From Starkeya sp. ORNL1 (lineage in GTDB: Bacteria > Pseudomonadota > Alphaproteobacteria > Rhizobiales > Xanthobacteraceae): 64,000 nucleotides of DNA. The stretch is from positions 2,232,001 through 2,296,000 of the forward strand of contig NZ_CP048834.1 in assembly GCF_012971745.1 (NCBI RefSeq), read 5' to 3'. The position numbers were made by a program, and so were the translations under genes. Shown one piece after another: positions 43,325-51,990 of the stretch (positions are counted from its first letter, which is position 1; each line of letters starts with the position of its first letter). The notes below the pieces were generated by a model. The model made no database searches and was not told the DNA's origin. It worked only from the letters and a program-made list of their open reading frames with translations.

Positions 43325-43636
43325 TCATTGCGCCGAAGGCTGCGGCTCCAGGCATCGCAATGCGGTCTGCACGCAGGCGATGGAAGGCGTCGAGCAACTG
43401 GTCTCGGCATCCGTACTGGCCCGGGTGCAGACGTGGCAACCATCGCTCCATTGCCGGCACACCGCGCCGGCCGGCGGGGTGAACCAGCTCGGCTCCGGAG
43501 TGGGCGTCGGTATTGTCGGGGGCGGCGATGCCGGGGCAGGACCCGGCGCCGCGTCCTCGGCGAGCGCGGTATCGCCACCCATCGCGCCGAGCACGAGCGC
43601 CACCGCACATAGACGCGTGAATCGCCTCGCCATCAT
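43325..43636 (-). CDS. Small secreted Cys-rich protein of unknown function
   Basis: A 103-residue protein with a clear Sec signal (RLCAVALVLGAMGG, cleavage near TALAED), a Pro-rich linker (APASPPPTIPTPTPEPSW) and a C-terminal part with six cysteines (VCRQW, GCHVCT, SCSTP, ACVQT, RCLEP), enough for three disulfides in the periplasm or outside. GGAG precedes a double ATG. I recognise no family. It lies between YbaK and the hybrid kinase genes. Confidence 0.65.
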   Translation of the reverse strand: MMARRFTRLCAVALVLGAMGGDTALAEDAAPGPAPASPPPTIPTPTPEPSWFTPPAGAVCRQWSDGCHVCTRASTDAETSCSTPSIACVQTALRCLEPQPSAQ

Positions 43637-43717
43637 CCGCCCTTCTCCGCCCGCCGCCGGCTCTCATGCGAGCGAACTGCGCCGGCAGCGAGGCGGATGG
43701 CGCGCAGCACCCCGCCC

Positions 43718-46396
43718 TCACGGCCGCGCATCGAGAATGGTGCGCACCTTGCGGGCGAGGTCCTCGATGCTGAAGGGCTTGGTCAGCAGGTTGGTGCCGG
43801 GATCAAGCATGCCGTTGTGGACGATGGCGTTGCGGGTATAGCCGGTGGTGTAGAGCACCTTCAGCGAGGGCAGACGCTGGCGGGCGAGATCGGAGAGCTC
43901 GCGGCCGGACATTTCCGGCATCACCACATCGGTGAAGAGCAGCGAGACCGGCTGGCCCTCGTCCAGCATGCGCAGCGCCGCCAGCGGCGAGGGAGCCTCC
44001 ACCACGCTGTAGCCAAGCTCCTTCAGCGCCTCGACCGAGACGGCGCGCACCCGCTCCTCATCCTCCACCACCATCACGATCTCGGACGGCAGCCCGCCAT
44101 GGAAGTTCGAGGACTTGCCGAGGGCGGGCATCCGCGCCGCCTCGCCATAATGGCGCGGCAGATAGATCTTCACCGTGGTGCCAACGCCCAGCTCCGAATA
44201 AAGCCGCACATGGCCGCCGGACTGGCGCACGAAGCCATAGACCTGGCTGAGGCCGAGGCCGGTGCCCTTGCCGACCTCCTTGGTGGTGAAGAACGGATCG
44301 AACGCCTTGGCGATCACCTGCGGCGTCATCCCGGTGCCGGTATCGGCCACCGCGATCAGCACATATTGGCCGGGGGTGATGGCGAATTCCTTGGCGAAGG
44401 TCTCGTCGACAAAGGCGTTGGAGGTCTCGATGGTCAGCTTGCCGCCGCTGGACATGGCATCGCGGGCGTTCACCGAGAGATTGACGACGGCGTTCTCCAA
44501 TTGCCCGGGATCGACCCGGACCTGCCAGAGCCCGGCGCCGAGCACGGTCTCGATACCGATCTGCTCGCCCAGCGTACGCGTCAGCAATTCGCTCAGGCTG
44601 GCGATGAAGCGGTTCGGATTCAGCGGCTCCGGCGCCAGCGGCTGCTGACGGGAGAAGGCGAGCAGGCGCTGGGTGAGCGCCGCCGCGCGCTGGGCGCCGT
44701 CGAGCGCGCCCTCGACGAAGCGGTCGACATCGGTCTCGCCCTTGGCGAGCTTGTGCTGCAGCAGCGTCAGGCCGCCCATGATGACGGCGAGCATATTGTT
44801 GAAATCATGCGCAATACCGCCGGTGAGCTGGCCGACCGCCTCCATCTTCTGCACCTGCCGCAGCTGCTCCTGCGCCTTGGAGCGCTCCTCGATCTCCTCG
44901 AGCACACGCTGCTCCAGCGTGGCGTTGAGCGCCTGCAAGGCGGCCTCCGCCTGCCGCCGCTCGGCCAGTTCACGCTCGGCGGCGCGGAACAGCCGGGCAT
45001 TGTCGATCGCCGTCGCCGCCTGGCCGGCAATGCCGACCACCAATTCCTCATGTTCGGGCTCGAACTTGCCCGGCTCGGGATGGCCGAAGAACAGGCCGCC
45101 AATCACCTCGCCGGAACGCGAGATCACCGGCACGGCGAGATAGCTGCGCACCGGAAGGTGGCCCTGCGGCATGCCGTGATGCGGATCATTCCTGCCGTAG
45201 CGCGGATCCTTCAGTATGTCGTCCGAGCGGACAATGCCCTCGCCGCTGAAGGTTGCCGCGAACACCGCGGTGTTGCGCGGCATCGGGAATTTCGAGAACG
45301 CCTCGCGCGGTACGCCGGAGAGCGCATAGAGCATGTAGCTCTCGCCCTTGTCATTGACGACATTGTAGAAGAACGAGCCGAACGCGGCGCCGACCAGTTC
45401 GGTGCAGGCGTCGGTCACGATCTGCACCAGCCGGTCGAGATCGAGCTCGGAGGCAATGTCCGCGCCTGAGCGGTTGAGCACCTCCAGCTTGCGGGATTCG
45501 CTGCGTATCGCATTCTCGGTGTCGCGCGCTTCGGTGACGTCGACATTGACGCCGATCATGCCGACAAAGCCGCGGCGCGGATCGAGGCGCGGACGGGCAT
45601 TGGTGCGGATGGCGCGGAACACGCCATCGGCACGGCGGATCCGGGTCTCCAGCAGAAATGGGGTGTGATCGCGCATCGCGATCTCGAACGGCGCCAGCAA
45701 TGAGTGATCGTCAGGATGGATGGTGACGAACCAGTCGAATTCCGGCAGGTCCTCCGGCGTCACACCCCAGAATTCGCGCTGCGCCTTGTTGAGATAGATG
45801 CAGGCACCCTTCTCGTCGCTCATCCACAGCATCACCGGCGCGTCCTCGGCGACGAGGCGGAAGCGCTCCTCGCTCTCGCGCAAGGCGATCTCGCTCTGCC
45901 TCAGCTCGTGCTCGGCATGGATCTTGGCAGTGGTTTCCACCACCACCGCCATGACGCCGACCGGCTTGCCGCTCTCGCCAAGTATCGGCGAGTAGTCGAG
46001 GTCCATCCACCCGGATTCCGGCTTGCCGCGCCGGGTCAGCACCAGTTCGAGGTCACGGTAGGACAAGGTCCCGCCGGCCAGGCACGTCTTCATGATGTTG
46101 TCGTTGAAGTCGGCGACTTCCGGCCATCCTTCGCGCACTTTCGACCCGAACAAGGTCGGATGCCGGCCGCCGGCGAATTCGGAATAGGCATCATTGTAGA
46201 TCATGATGCCGTCCTCGCCCCACAGCGTGACGATCGGCACCGGTGATCCCAGCATCAGCGCGAGCGAGGCTCGGGTACTCGGCGGCCAGGTAACGAGCGG
46301 CCCCATCGAGGTGGCGGACCAGTCGAAGGCCAGGATGATATCGGTGGCTTCTCCACCTTTACTGAGAAAGGGGTAGTTCGCCCGCTTTTCGATCAC
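43718..46396 (-). CDS. Hybrid sensor histidine kinase (PAS-PAS-GAF-HisKA-HATPase-REC)
   Basis: About 892 residues, soluble with no evident membrane helices. It has two PAS-like domains (about 25-165 and 175-295, the second with IRRADGVFRAIRTNARPR), GAF (about 315-465), a coiled-coil linker, HisKA with H-box GGIAHDFNNMLAV, HATPase with LVNLSVNARDAM, ADTGTGM and GTGLGLSQVYGF, then a C-terminal receiver with LLFTDVVMPEMSG and LTKPFS. The GTG at 46396, preceded by GAGGG, is preferred; the frame stays open to an ATG at 46483. The receiver makes it a phosphorelay protein; no DNA-binding partner is adjacent. Confidence 0.9.
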   Translation of the reverse strand: MIEKRANYPFLSKGGEATDIILAFDWSATSMGPLVTWPPSTRASLALMLGSPVPIVTLWGEDGIMIYNDAYSEFAGGRHPTLFGSKVREGWPEVADFNDNIMKTCLAGGTLSYRDLELVLTRRGKPESGWMDLDYSPILGESGKPVGVMAVVVETTAKIHAEHELRQSEIALRESEERFRLVAEDAPVMLWMSDEKGACIYLNKAQREFWGVTPEDLPEFDWFVTIHPDDHSLLAPFEIAMRDHTPFLLETRIRRADGVFRAIRTNARPRLDPRRGFVGMIGVNVDVTEARDTENAIRSESRKLEVLNRSGADIASELDLDRLVQIVTDACTELVGAAFGSFFYNVVNDKGESYMLYALSGVPREAFSKFPMPRNTAVFAATFSGEGIVRSDDILKDPRYGRNDPHHGMPQGHLPVRSYLAVPVISRSGEVIGGLFFGHPEPGKFEPEHEELVVGIAGQAATAIDNARLFRAAERELAERRQAEAALQALNATLEQRVLEEIEERSKAQEQLRQVQKMEAVGQLTGGIAHDFNNMLAVIMGGLTLLQHKLAKGETDVDRFVEGALDGAQRAAALTQRLLAFSRQQPLAPEPLNPNRFIASLSELLTRTLGEQIGIETVLGAGLWQVRVDPGQLENAVVNLSVNARDAMSSGGKLTIETSNAFVDETFAKEFAITPGQYVLIAVADTGTGMTPQVIAKAFDPFFTTKEVGKGTGLGLSQVYGFVRQSGGHVRLYSELGVGTTVKIYLPRHYGEAARMPALGKSSNFHGGLPSEIVMVVEDEERVRAVSVEALKELGYSVVEAPSPLAALRMLDEGQPVSLLFTDVVMPEMSGRELSDLARQRLPSLKVLYTTGYTRNAIVHNGMLDPGTNLLTKPFSIEDLARKVRTILDARP

Positions 46397-46602
46397 AGCC
46401 CTCGGTCCCCACGCCACGCCCACGCAAAAACGCGTTACCGCGCATTGGGTTCCGCTGCGCGTACCAGAACAGGGCCGAGCCATTGCTGGATCGAAATGGC
46501 CGTGGCGGGCGTTCCCGCCGCTGCATTACGGTATCATTGAGCCATCGCGGCCGCGTGCCTATCATCCCCGCCGACTACCGGTTGCGACAAAGGACAATTC
46601 CG

Positions 46603-46815
46603 ATGAACGACACTGTGGCCACGCCGCCCGCCGAGCCGATGCCGACGCATCCGGAGGAGATGAAAGCCGTCTACGATCTTCGTGTCGGCAAGCTGATCAC
46701 GCTGCAGGGCAGCGCCCGCATGACGCCGGCCGGCCTGGTGACCGCCGGCATCGCCGCGTCGGCGATCCTCCTCGCCGTCAGCGTGCTGGTAAGGGCGACG
46801 CGCGGGGCACGGTAA
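46603..46815 (+). CDS. Small single-pass membrane protein
   Basis: A 70-residue protein starting MNDTVATPPAEPMP after AAGGA. The N-terminal 45 residues are polar; one hydrophobic helix (GLVTAGIAASAILLAVSVLV) ends in a basic tail RATRGAR. No family recognised. Divergent from the hybrid kinase and convergent with the aldo/keto reductase, whose stop lies four bases away. Confidence 0.6.
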   Translation: MNDTVATPPAEPMPTHPEEMKAVYDLRVGKLITLQGSARMTPAGLVTAGIAASAILLAVSVLVRATRGAR

Positions 46816-46819
46816 AGGA

Positions 46820-47899
46820 TCAGGCCGCCTCTCCCGCCTTTGCCGGCGGGTTGAGTACGCCGCGGGCGAGCTCGGGCGGCGCGCCGATATAGGGCACGCG
46901 GCCTTCCATCGAGTGGCCGGGGTCGGAATAGCCGAAGGTCGAGGTCTGTCCCGGCGCCACCAGGCTATTGACCATCGCCTCATCCTCGGGGGTGAAGACG
47001 TAGTCGAGCGCGCGGACATAGTCGTCCCACTGCTCCTCGGTGCGCGGCCCGGCTATGGCGGCGGTGATCAGCCGGTTGTTCAGCACCCAGCCCACCGCGA
47101 AGGCGCTCGGCGCGATGCCGCGCTGTTGCAGATGCTGCTTGATGTGCCGCGCGATGCGCAGCGATTCCGGCCGGAACTCGGTCTCCATCAGCCGCTTGTC
47201 GCCGCGGCCGGCGCGGCTGTCGGCAGCGGGCGGCGCGTCCGGATCGTATTTCGCGGTCAGCACGCCGCGCGCCAGCGGGCTGTAGGAGACGACGCCGAGA
47301 CCGTAAAAAGCGGCGCCCGGAAGCTGTTCGCTCTCGGCAGTGCGGTCGACCAGATTATACAGCGGCTGGCTGGCGACCGGCCGATCGATATTGAGCTGGT
47401 CGGCAAGGTGGGCGACCTCGGCGATGCGCCAGGCGCGGAAGTTCGATACCGCGAAATAGCGCACTTTGCCCTGGCGGATCAGATCGGCGAGCGCGCGGAC
47501 AGTCTCGCCGAGCGGCTGGTCATAGGTGGCGCGGTGCACATAGAGGATGTCGATATAGTCGGTATCGAGCCGCCTGAGGCTGTGCTCCACCGCCTCGAAG
47601 ATATATTTGCGCGAGGCGCCGGTCTGGTTGATGCCCTTGGCATTGCCGACGGCATTGGTGAACTTGGTGGCGATGGTATAGCGGTCGCGATTGCCCTTCA
47701 CCGCGCGCCCGATCACCTCTTCCGAGCGGCCGGCATTGTAGGTGTCGGCGGTGTCGAGAAAGTTGAAACCCTGCTCATAGGCCTTGTGGATGATGCGATG
47801 CGAGGTCGGCTCGTCGGTCTGGCCGCCGAACATCATGGTGCCCAGAGCGAGCTTGGGAACCTTCAGGGCGCTGCGGCCGAGATAGCGATACTCAGGCAT
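46820..47899 (-). CDS. Aldo/keto reductase
   Basis: A 359-residue (beta/alpha)8 AKR of the AKR11/YajO-like group. It has MPEYRYLGRSALKVPKLALG, catalytic Asp/Tyr in FLDTADTYNAGRSEEVIG, Lys in YTIATKFTN, His in DILYVHRAT, FAVSNF and GVVSYSPLARGVLT. It reduces small aldehydes or ketones with NADPH. Stand-alone gene with an insertion (DPDAPPAADSRAGRGDKR) in the loop before the cofactor segment. Confidence 0.9.
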   Translation of the reverse strand: MPEYRYLGRSALKVPKLALGTMMFGGQTDEPTSHRIIHKAYEQGFNFLDTADTYNAGRSEEVIGRAVKGNRDRYTIATKFTNAVGNAKGINQTGASRKYIFEAVEHSLRRLDTDYIDILYVHRATYDQPLGETVRALADLIRQGKVRYFAVSNFRAWRIAEVAHLADQLNIDRPVASQPLYNLVDRTAESEQLPGAAFYGLGVVSYSPLARGVLTAKYDPDAPPAADSRAGRGDKRLMETEFRPESLRIARHIKQHLQQRGIAPSAFAVGWVLNNRLITAAIAGPRTEEQWDDYVRALDYVFTPEDEAMVNSLVAPGQTSTFGYSDPGHSMEGRVPYIGAPPELARGVLNPPAKAGEAA

Positions 47900-48049
47900 G
47901 GGTCATCCTCTTGCAGGCAAAATGCGCGGAGCGGGAGTAAAGGCCCTCCCGCCGCGACACGCCAGAGCGCTCGCGCATTGTTGTCCGCTCAGACGGATGA
48001 TGCTGAGCCGGCTGCGGATGAAGCCAACCGAAGCGTCCCACCTCCGCCT

Positions 48050-48137
48050 CCTCATCCCCGGGCTTGACCCGGGGATCCAGACTTCTACCGAGCACATGCG
48101 GGATGGCTGGATCCCCGGGTCAAGCCCGGGGATGAGG
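48050..48137. repeat. Large inverted repeat, family B
   Basis: CCTCATCCCCGGGCTTGACC...GGATCCAG and CTGGATCCCCGGGTCAAG...GGGGATGAGG around a 26-base spacer. It shares its arms with 6204-6293. It lies just beyond the end of the AtuA/DUF4387 operon and may end its transcription. Confidence 0.8.
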
Positions 48138-48178
48138 GCATCTTGGAGTTTTCGGTCGGGCGTTCAGCCCAACCCTAA

Positions 48179-48490
48179 TCAGCCTGGTACCTGCAGCTCG
48201 ACCAGAGGCGCGTGCTGTTGGCCGCCATAGGCGTCGCCGTCATCGAGGTCGCACTGCACATAGGGCCTGGGGATCGAGATCTTGATCGCCTTCGCCGCGT
48301 CGTGATGGAAGAAGATCACCTCACCCTCATCGACCTGATAAAGCTTGGCGAACACCGCTTTGGTGAGGACGCCGGCATCGATGACGCGGCGGTAGCTCGC
48401 CTCGTCCTCGAACATCACGTCGAAGGTCAGCATATAGGGCCCGGCATTCTTCGAGCGGATCAGCCGTGCCATCTCGCCAAGGGTCGCCAT
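48179..48490 (-). CDS. DUF4387-family small protein (copy 2)
   Basis: A 103-residue protein. The family start LGEMARLIRSKNAGPYMLTF is followed by VMFEDEASYRRVIDAGVLTK, VIFFHHDAAKAIKISIPRP and the Asp/Gly-rich DLDDGDAYGGQQHAPL. It is paralogous to the protein at 55012-55317 over its whole length. Its ATG overlaps the stop of the preceding AtuA-family gene, so the two are coupled and probably form a complex. DUF4387 proteins are regularly found beside DUF1446/AtuA proteins; their biochemical role is not established to my knowledge. Confidence 0.85.
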   Translation of the reverse strand: MATLGEMARLIRSKNAGPYMLTFDVMFEDEASYRRVIDAGVLTKAVFAKLYQVDEGEVIFFHHDAAKAIKISIPRPYVQCDLDDGDAYGGQQHAPLVELQVPG

Positions 48491-49866
48491 CACCCGACCT
48501 CCATATATTCGTGGCGGAACATCGCGCGCGGCTCGCGCGGCGCCACGATGTGGTTGAGATTGAAGCGATAGACCGGTCCGCGGTCGGTCTCCGCCGGCGT
48601 CATCGGGAACGCGAGGCCGCTGATCAGGCCGCGCCATTCCGGGATCGGATAATGCAGCGCAAAATGCGCGAAGGTCTTGGCGAGCGCCATGGTGACGCTG
48701 CGCTCCGGCGAGATGATCGTGAACAGCACGCCGACCTCGTGGCCGACCTGGCCGGCCAGCGGCTCCAGCTTGCCCATCACGCCGTCGCGGCCATAGACCC
48801 GCATGCGGATGGAATAGTCGTCGGGCCCGACGCGGCCCTGGAACATCTCCTGCACCCGCGCGGCGAAGCGCTCGCACATGCCGGCGAACCAGCTGTCGAT
48901 CTGGCGGATGATGTAGGGCTCGCGGATGCCGGCCATGATCGCCGCCTGGTAGCCGGCAAGCTCGGCGCCCTCCAGCTTGAAGGTCGGCCGCTCGCTCGGC
49001 AGGAAGCGCGAGCGGGTGACACGCACCGCGCGGTCGTTCAAGGCCTCGTATTCGCAGCCCGACGTATCCAGCGTGCCGCCCGGCTCGGTGATGAGGAACG
49101 GGTCGGCATTCTCGTAGAGCGAGTGCGAGGCAACGCTCTGCGGCGTGCAGCGCGCCTCGGGGTCGAGCGGCTCGATATCGAAATGATCGTCGCGCACCCA
49201 GGCGAAGATGCTGTCCGGCCGCTTGCGCTGCACCGTGGAGGCGGTGCCGCATTCGAGGATCTTGGCGGCGTGCCAGGCTGAGCCGGGGTCGGCATTGCGC
49301 ATCAGCGGCACCGCCGCGAACAGCGCGGTGTCGGAGGCGCGTCCGGTGAGGATGACGTCGGCCCCCGCCTCGATCGCCTGCACGATCGGCTCGTGCCCCA
49401 TCATGGCGACGATGTGCGAGCTGCGCTCGATGATCGCCTCGCTGATCTCCGGCGCCGGATTGAGCGGGGTGATGCGACCCTCGCGCAGCTCCTGCTTGAG
49501 GAAGCCCTTGTCCTGCTCGCTGCGCACCAGGCCGAGATTGAAGCTCAGTCCCTCCTCGCGGGCGATCTCCAGCGCGATGTCGCGCATCCAGGCGACGCCG
49601 GCGTCGCCGCCCGCCATGCCGCATGAGCCGACGATGAGCGGGACCTTGAGCGTGTCCCTGCCCTGCAGCATCAGCTTGAGGTCGCGCTTGGTGCCTTCGC
49701 GGGAGAAATGCGGCTCGCCGGTGCCGAGATGATACGGCCCGGCATCGCTGGAGCCGCCGTCGCAGGCTATGACGTCGGGCTTCAAGGAAATCCCCTTGGC
49801 GAAGGAGGATTCCATGAAGCCGGACCCGATCTGGCCGGATGCCGACAGTACCCGTACCTCTCCCAT
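48490..49866 (-). CDS. Acyclic terpene utilisation AtuA-family (DUF1446) protein (copy 2)
   Basis: A 458-residue protein. It starts MGEVRVLSASGQIGSGFMES and contains IACDGGSSDAGPYHLGTGEP, VPLIVGSCGMAGGDAGVAW, ADVILTGRASDTALFAAVPL, WHAAKILECGT, EARCTPQSVASHSLYENADP and DRGPVYRFNLNHIVAP. This is the DUF1446 domain known from AtuA of citronellol/geraniol degradation, but the acyl-CoA carboxylase genes that accompany atuA are absent. Its close paralogue is at 55356-56750. It follows the D-2-hydroxyacid dehydrogenase gene by nine bases. The reaction is unknown; a hydrolytic or lyase step on a small carboxylic acid is a guess. Confidence 0.88.
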   Translation of the reverse strand: MGEVRVLSASGQIGSGFMESSFAKGISLKPDVIACDGGSSDAGPYHLGTGEPHFSREGTKRDLKLMLQGRDTLKVPLIVGSCGMAGGDAGVAWMRDIALEIAREEGLSFNLGLVRSEQDKGFLKQELREGRITPLNPAPEISEAIIERSSHIVAMMGHEPIVQAIEAGADVILTGRASDTALFAAVPLMRNADPGSAWHAAKILECGTASTVQRKRPDSIFAWVRDDHFDIEPLDPEARCTPQSVASHSLYENADPFLITEPGGTLDTSGCEYEALNDRAVRVTRSRFLPSERPTFKLEGAELAGYQAAIMAGIREPYIIRQIDSWFAGMCERFAARVQEMFQGRVGPDDYSIRMRVYGRDGVMGKLEPLAGQVGHEVGVLFTIISPERSVTMALAKTFAHFALHYPIPEWRGLISGLAFPMTPAETDRGPVYRFNLNHIVAPREPRAMFRHEYMEVG

Positions 49867-49875
49867 GGCGTCACC

Positions 49876-50847
49876 TCATGTTCTGATTTTGCCGTCCGGA
49901 CCGAGCACTCGGATCGGGCGCCCGGCCAGGAATGCCTGGATGTTCTCGACGGTCTCGCCGTAATAGAGCTCGTAATTCTCGCGGATCACGTAGCCGATGT
50001 GCGGCGTTGCCAGCACGTTCGGCAGATGGCGATAGGGGTGGTCGCGCGGCAGCGGCTCGTCATTATAGACATCGAGCCCGGCACCACCGATGCGCCCGGC
50101 GCGCAGCGCCGCGATCATCGCGTCCTCGTCGATCAGCGGCATGCGCGAGGTGTTGATGAGGAAGGCGCTCTTCTTCATGCGCGCGATCTCCGGCGCGCCG
50201 ACCACGCCGACCGAGCGCTCGCTCTCCGGCATGTGGATGGTGATCGCGTCGGAGCGCGCGAAGAGCTCTTCCTTGCTCACAGCCTCGACGCCGTGCGGGC
50301 CGGCGCGGTGCTGGGTGAGGTTGGGGCTCCAGGCGATCAGCTTCATGCCGAAGGCCTGGCCGACTTGCGCCACCGGAATGCCCATGGTGCCGAGCCCGAG
50401 AATGCCGAGCGTCTTGCCGCGTACCGCGGAGCCGAGTTGCACCTGCCAGCCGCCATTGCGGACCGAGGCGACCTCGTGATGGATGCCGCGGAACAGCGAG
50501 AGGATCATCGCCCAGGTCACTTCCACCGTCGGGAAGGAATGGGAGGTGGTGCTGCACACGGTGATGCCGAGATCGGCGGCCGCGGGCAGATCGATCGAGC
50601 GATCGTTGCGCAGCCCGGTCGCCAGCAGCAGCTTCAGCCGCGGCAGCCGCTCCAGCACGCGGCGCGGGAACAGGGTGCGCTCGCGCACCCGGCCGACCGC
50701 GTCGAAATCGGCGAGCCGGGCGACGAGCCGGTCCTCGTCCTTCTCGTGGTCGGCGAATGCCACCACCTGGCATTCCGGCGGGAGATTGCCCCACGGGGCG
50801 CAGGACAGGGCGACGTTCTGGTAATCGTCGAGCAACGCAATGCGCAT
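49876..50847 (-). CDS. D-2-hydroxyacid dehydrogenase (PGDH/glyoxylate reductase family)
   Basis: A 323-residue NAD-dependent dehydrogenase. It has the flanking catalytic domain MRIALLDDYQNVALSCAPWG, Rossmann motif GILGLGTMGIPVAQ, catalytic Arg in LINTSRMPLID, Glu in YNDEPLP and His in ATPHIGYV. It interconverts a D-2-hydroxy acid and its 2-keto acid. Sitting between the ABC importer and the second AtuA/DUF4387 pair in the same operon, it suggests a hydroxy- or keto-acid intermediate in the pathway. Confidence 0.9.
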   Translation of the reverse strand: MRIALLDDYQNVALSCAPWGNLPPECQVVAFADHEKDEDRLVARLADFDAVGRVRERTLFPRRVLERLPRLKLLLATGLRNDRSIDLPAAADLGITVCSTTSHSFPTVEVTWAMILSLFRGIHHEVASVRNGGWQVQLGSAVRGKTLGILGLGTMGIPVAQVGQAFGMKLIAWSPNLTQHRAGPHGVEAVSKEELFARSDAITIHMPESERSVGVVGAPEIARMKKSAFLINTSRMPLIDEDAMIAALRAGRIGGAGLDVYNDEPLPRDHPYRHLPNVLATPHIGYVIRENYELYYGETVENIQAFLAGRPIRVLGPDGKIRT

Positions 50848-50856
50848 GGATGAATC

Positions 50857-51990
50857 CTAAGCGGCGGCTAGGCCGGGAGAAGGAACAGGGTCGCGGCGGG
50901 CCTCGCTCGCCGGGAAGACCACCGAGCCGGCGGTCGGGACATGCAGCCAGAGCTGGGCCTGGTCATAGTCGGCCGGGGATTCGACCTTCACCACCACGCC
51001 GCCCACAGTGAGCTGGTATTGCCAGCGCCCGCCTATGTAGCTGCGCGTTGTGACGCTGGCGGGCAGCACCACGCCCTCCTCGCCGGGTGCATGGTCGGGG
51101 GAGGTGGTAAGTTCCAGCTTCTCCGGGCGGATCGCCACCGTCACCCGCGCGCCGGGCGCGAGATCGCGCGGCAGCACGGTGCGCATCTCGGCGCCGCCGT
51201 CGAGCCGCACCAAGGCGGTGCGCGCCGCATCCGCGGCGACGACCGCTCCGGAAAAGAAATTGCTGGTGCCGATAAAGTCGGCGACGAACGGATCGGCCGG
51301 GTGCTCGTAGATTTCGCGCGGCGTACCGAGCTGGACGATGCGCCCGCCATTCATCACCGCGATACGGTCGGAAAGCGCCAGCGCCTCGATCTGGTCGTGG
51401 GTGACATAGAGCGTGGTGAGCCGCACCTTCTGGTGCAGGTGATCGAGCCAGGTCCGCGCCCGCTCGCGCAGCTTGGCGTCGAGATTGGAGAGCGGCTCGT
51501 CGAGCAGCAGCACCAGCGGCTGATAGACCAGCGTGCGGGCCAGCGCGACACGCTGCTGCTGGCCGCCGGAGAGCTGGTGCGGGTAGCGGTCGGCATAGTC
51601 CGCCATCTCCACCAGCGCCAGGGCTTCGGCGATGCGCGCGCTCCGCTCCTTGGAGCGGATCTTCCGGAGCTTCAGCGGGAAGGCGAGGTTCTGCTGCACC
51701 GTCATGTGCGGCCAGAGCGCGTAGGACTGGAACACCAGCCCGCAATTGCGCGCTTCCGCCGGCAGCACCTGGCCCTTCGCGCTGTCGAAGAACACCCGGT
51801 CGCCGGCGCGGATCAGCCCCTGGTCCGGCACATCGAGCCCGGCCACCGCGGCGAGCGTGGTCGATTTCCCGCAACCGCTCGGGCCGAGCAGCGTGAGGAA
51901 TTCGCCGTCGGCAATGTGGAAGCTGACATTGTCGACCGCGGTGACGAGGCCGAAGCGCTTGGTGAGGTTCTGGACGACGAGCTCAACCAT
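50857..51990 (-). CDS. ABC transporter ATP-binding protein (Fe3+/polyamine type)
   Basis: A 377-residue importer ATPase. Walker A is GPSGCGKSTTLAAVAG, Q-loop VFQSYALWPHM, signature LSGGQQQRVALART, Walker B VLLLDEPLSNLDA and H-loop VTHDQIEA, followed by a TOBE-type C-terminus from about residue 240. Its start overlaps the end of the permease gene by eight bases. Together with the permease and the binding protein it forms a complete transporter within the AtuA operon. It is a paralogue of the ATPase at 2025-3176. Confidence 0.93.
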   Translation of the reverse strand: MVELVVQNLTKRFGLVTAVDNVSFHIADGEFLTLLGPSGCGKSTTLAAVAGLDVPDQGLIRAGDRVFFDSAKGQVLPAEARNCGLVFQSYALWPHMTVQQNLAFPLKLRKIRSKERSARIAEALALVEMADYADRYPHQLSGGQQQRVALARTLVYQPLVLLLDEPLSNLDAKLRERARTWLDHLHQKVRLTTLYVTHDQIEALALSDRIAVMNGGRIVQLGTPREIYEHPADPFVADFIGTSNFFSGAVVAADAARTALVRLDGGAEMRTVLPRDLAPGARVTVAIRPEKLELTTSPDHAPGEEGVVLPASVTTRSYIGGRWQYQLTVGGVVVKVESPADYDQAQLWLHVPTAGSVVFPASEARRDPVPSPGLAAA

